Of a stretch of 35,441 bases of DNA, positions 34,124 through 35,441 are shown piece by piece (positions within the stretch are counted from its first letter, which is position 1; each line of letters opens with the position of its first letter). The position numbers were made by a program, and so were the translations under genes. Under the pieces are notes generated by a model. It was not told the origin of the DNA and made no database searches. It saw only the letters and a program-made list of their open reading frames with translations. Source of the DNA: Verrucomicrobiota bacterium (GTDB lineage Bacteria > Verrucomicrobiota > Verrucomicrobiia > Limisphaerales > JADLHS01); assembly GCA_025350905.1 (NCBI GenBank), contig JANXWY010000230.1:1-35441 (forward strand). Direction: 5' to 3'.

Positions 34124-34931
34124 ATGGCGGCACGTTTTGTGAATCTGGATCGGCAGACGCCGATGTTGTTACCCTGTGATCTGCGCGAGTGGTTGCCCGA
34201 AGCTCACCTGGTTCACTTCATCTTGGACGCCGTCGAGCAAATCCCCACCGGTCCTCTGCGGGTGAACTACCGTGGCACGGGCAGCGAACAGTATCCGCCC
34301 ACGCTGATGCTGGCGCTGTTGATCTATTGTTACACCACCGGACGGTTTGGTTCGCGCACCATCGAGGCCGCCACGCACAGCGATGTGGCGGTGCGTTTCA
34401 TCTGCGCCAACCCTCATCACGATCCCGATTCGATCTGCACCTTTCGCCGGGTCAACCAGGCGGCGTTTGAGGCGGCCTTCGTCACGGTGTTGCAACTGGC
34501 GCATCAACTCCGGCTCACACGCGTCGGGGTGGTGAGCGTGGACGGCACGAAGATTCAGGCCAACGCCAGCAAGCACGCCGCCGTGAGCTACCAACGCGCC
34601 GGGGAACTGATCACCCGCTTCCAGTTGGAAGTGGCGGAACTGACAACTCGCGCCGAAACCGCCGATGTGCAGGCGGCCAAAGAGCCGCTGGACATCCCGG
34701 CGGAACTGGCACGGCGCGAGAAGCGAATCGAGTCGTTGAAACACGCGCGCCAGATCATTGAAGCGCAGGCCAAGGAAATGGCCGTGGCCAAACAAGCCGA
34801 ACATCAGGCCAAAGTGGCCGCGCGCCAGGCGCAGCGCGACGGCGGGGAAAAGCCGCGCGGCAAAGCACCCCAAGCGCCCGACGACAAACCCGAGGCGCAG
34901 GCGCAATATAACTTCACCGATCCGGAGAGCC
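34124..34931 (+). pseudogene. Truncated IS1182-family transposase
   Basis: The ORF runs to 35038, but homology ends at about 34931. Its first 269 or so residues are typical of the N-terminal half of an IS1182/DUF772 transposase: MAARFVNLDRQTPMLLP, PPTLMLALLIYCYTTG, FGSRTIEAATHSDVAVRFIC, DPDSICTFRR and VGVVSVDGTKIQANASK with the first catalytic Asp, then a helical linker. It stops at YNFTDPESR, where a full copy would continue with the rest of the DDE domain (usual length about 450-500). The next bases are of another gene in a shifted frame. It cannot be an active transposase. The remaining part or right end is not in the window. Confidence 0.85.
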
Positions 34932-35042
34932 GATTTCATTCTGGCCAATCCGCCGTCCAACCTGAGCGATTGGGGCGGCGAAAACCTGCGGCAGGACGTG
35001 CGCTGGAAATTCTGGATACCGCCGCTGGACAATGCTGAGTAA
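34929..35042 (+). pseudogene. HsdM fragment (type I restriction DNA methyltransferase)
   Basis: In the frame beginning at 34929 the codons read [17 protein letters not shown], then [10 protein letters not shown] and PLDNAE, then stop. This closely matches the part of type I methyltransferase subunits around the catalytic NPPF/Y motif ([16 protein letters not shown]), here with Ser in place of the aromatic residue. Only about 37 residues are kept, bounded by the transposase break on the left and a stop on the right, where an intact protein would continue as GNANFAWVQH or similar. It is a remnant without function. Its join with the transposase looks exact, as if by deletion. Confidence 0.75.
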
Positions 35043-35066
35043 AATGCAACACGTGATACTGACCGC

Positions 35067-35174
35067 ATGCAACGCCAAATCCAAAACCTCCGCCGGACGC
35101 ACGACCTGCTGCTGCCGCCTCTGCTGTCGGGGCTGGTGGCAATGAATTCAAATGCAGGGGTCGTGAGAAAATGA
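35067..35174 (+). pseudogene. HsdS C-terminal remnant (type I restriction specificity subunit)
   Basis: This short frame has MQRQIQNLRRTHDLLLPPLLSG, the conserved last helix of HsdS (…NLRRTRDLLLPRLLSGE), and then about 13 more residues. The target-recognition domains are missing. The frame is open upstream to 35043, so the ATG may not be a real start. Its stop overlaps the ATG of the NYN-like ORF by four bases (35171-35174), showing that the two were once in one operon. Confidence 0.7.
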
Positions 35175-35302
35175 AACGGGCCGTTTTTGTCGATTACGAC
35201 AACCTGCAAGAGTTGCAGATTCCCAATCTGTCCGCAGCGAGCAGAGGGACGTGTGATGTGAGAATATACGGTGGGTGGTATAAAAGCCCCAGAATGACTT
35301 AA
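35171..35302 (+). pseudogene. Shortened NYN/PIN-like nuclease ORF
   Basis: The product is 43 residues. MKRAVFVDYDNLQ is the opening of NYN-domain RNases, with acidic metal ligands Asp8 and Asp10, and VRIYGGWY is another block of such proteins normally about 40-60 residues further on. Here the two are only about 17 residues apart and the frame stops at PRMT, while an intact NYN protein has 150 or more residues. It therefore seems internally deleted and truncated. It shares a 4-nt overlap with the HsdS remnant. NYN genes often travel with restriction and other defence loci. Confidence 0.6.
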
Positions 35303-35310
35303 CTAGTATA

Positions 35311-35339
35311 TTGACAATATAGTAACGTTACAATATATT
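35311..35339 (+). promoter_or_regulatory. Near-consensus sigma-70-type promoter with palindromic spacer
   Basis: TTGACA (35311-35316), a 17-nt spacer and TATATT (35334-35339) make the best promoter in the window. The spacer contains the perfect palindrome gtaacgttac (35322-35331), flanked by further partly matching tat/ata bases. A dimeric repressor binding there would block the promoter. Transcription should start about 35346-35348, immediately before an ATG at 35349. Confidence 0.65.
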
Positions 35340-35348
35340 CAGTTCTCA

Positions 35349-35441
35349 ATGAGAGCTGAATCGTTGAACATGAACCCACGCGACCGGCGCTTTCTGGAGC
35401 AGTTTCGTTCGCAAGGCGAGCACTTGGCCAGGGAAATGACC
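35349..35441 (+). CDS. Start of an unidentified gene, cut by the window end
   Basis: Two in-frame ATG codons, at 35349 and 35370, open a frame that runs to the end: MRAESLNMNPRDRRFLEQFR and then SQGEHLAREMT. The visible 31 residues are charged and helical, with no membrane segment; I do not recognise the family. No Shine-Dalgarno sequence precedes either ATG. If the promoter just upstream is used, the first ATG would make a leaderless or nearly leaderless mRNA, and the second a 5' leader of about 22 nt. Position after hsdM/hsdS/NYN remnants suggests a defence or mobile-element gene. Confidence 0.5.
   Translation, partial: MRAESLNMNPRDRRFLEQFRSQGEHLAREMT

Noticed and set aside
34169-35209. 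346-codon minus-strand frame at the right edge
   Set aside because: It is antisense to the transposase and restriction fragments, with no domain of its own.

Overview
The window looks like chromosomal DNA of a high-GC, Gram-negative bacterium. It is most plausibly a Verrucomicrobiota member of the Pedosphaerales/Limisphaerales kind. That placement is inferred from gene content and style: a YfhO-type membrane protein, secreted Ig-repeat and PKD-like proteins, a large pseudopilin-associated-looking orphan, paired PilT ATPases, Rex, a partial ebo cluster, and many short GC-rich palindromic repeats between genes. No rRNA, tRNA or CRISPR array was seen.

Layout. 1-913 is non-coding and packed with inverted repeats. 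914-4874 holds a YfhO-like membrane protein and a secreted PKD-like protein. 5463-11120 is a reductive pyrimidine-degradation cluster: M20 amidohydrolase (beta-ureidopropionase type) on minus, then PreA-like dehydrogenase, CoA-acylating (methyl)malonate-semialdehyde dehydrogenase and dihydropyrimidinase on plus. Together they would turn uracil/thymine into beta-amino acids and then acyl-CoA; PreT and a beta-alanine transaminase are absent here. 11128-13540 is a large exported orphan whose N-terminus is cut off by a one-base homopolymer frameshift. 13891-18259 carries rex, a small conserved-looking ORF, a four-helix-bundle (S23/IVP-like) cassette bounded by inverted repeats, and three genes matching eboB (TatD), eboE (TIM barrel) and eboC (UbiA).

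18477-24557 is all on minus: pilT, a pilT/pilU paralogue and a degenerate receiver-like protein form one tight operon, followed by tlyA-nadK (overlapping), a LacI-family regulator and a pseudopilin-like protein. A MidA/NDUFAF7-type methyltransferase diverges from pilT. 25891-29252 is a complete dTDP-L-rhamnose operon in the order rmlA, rmlC, rmlD, rmlB. Then come pgsA (29762-30367) and a secreted protein of about 1050 residues with six nearly identical 88-residue Ig-like repeats.

The right edge (34124-35441) is a scar of mobile and defence DNA. An IS1182-like transposase is broken directly into an HsdM fragment, followed by an HsdS C-terminal tail overlapping a truncated NYN-nuclease ORF. An AT-rich stretch then carries a near-consensus promoter with a palindrome in its spacer, driving a gene that runs off the window. 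This is the most likely place for an unusual system, but only its first codons are visible.
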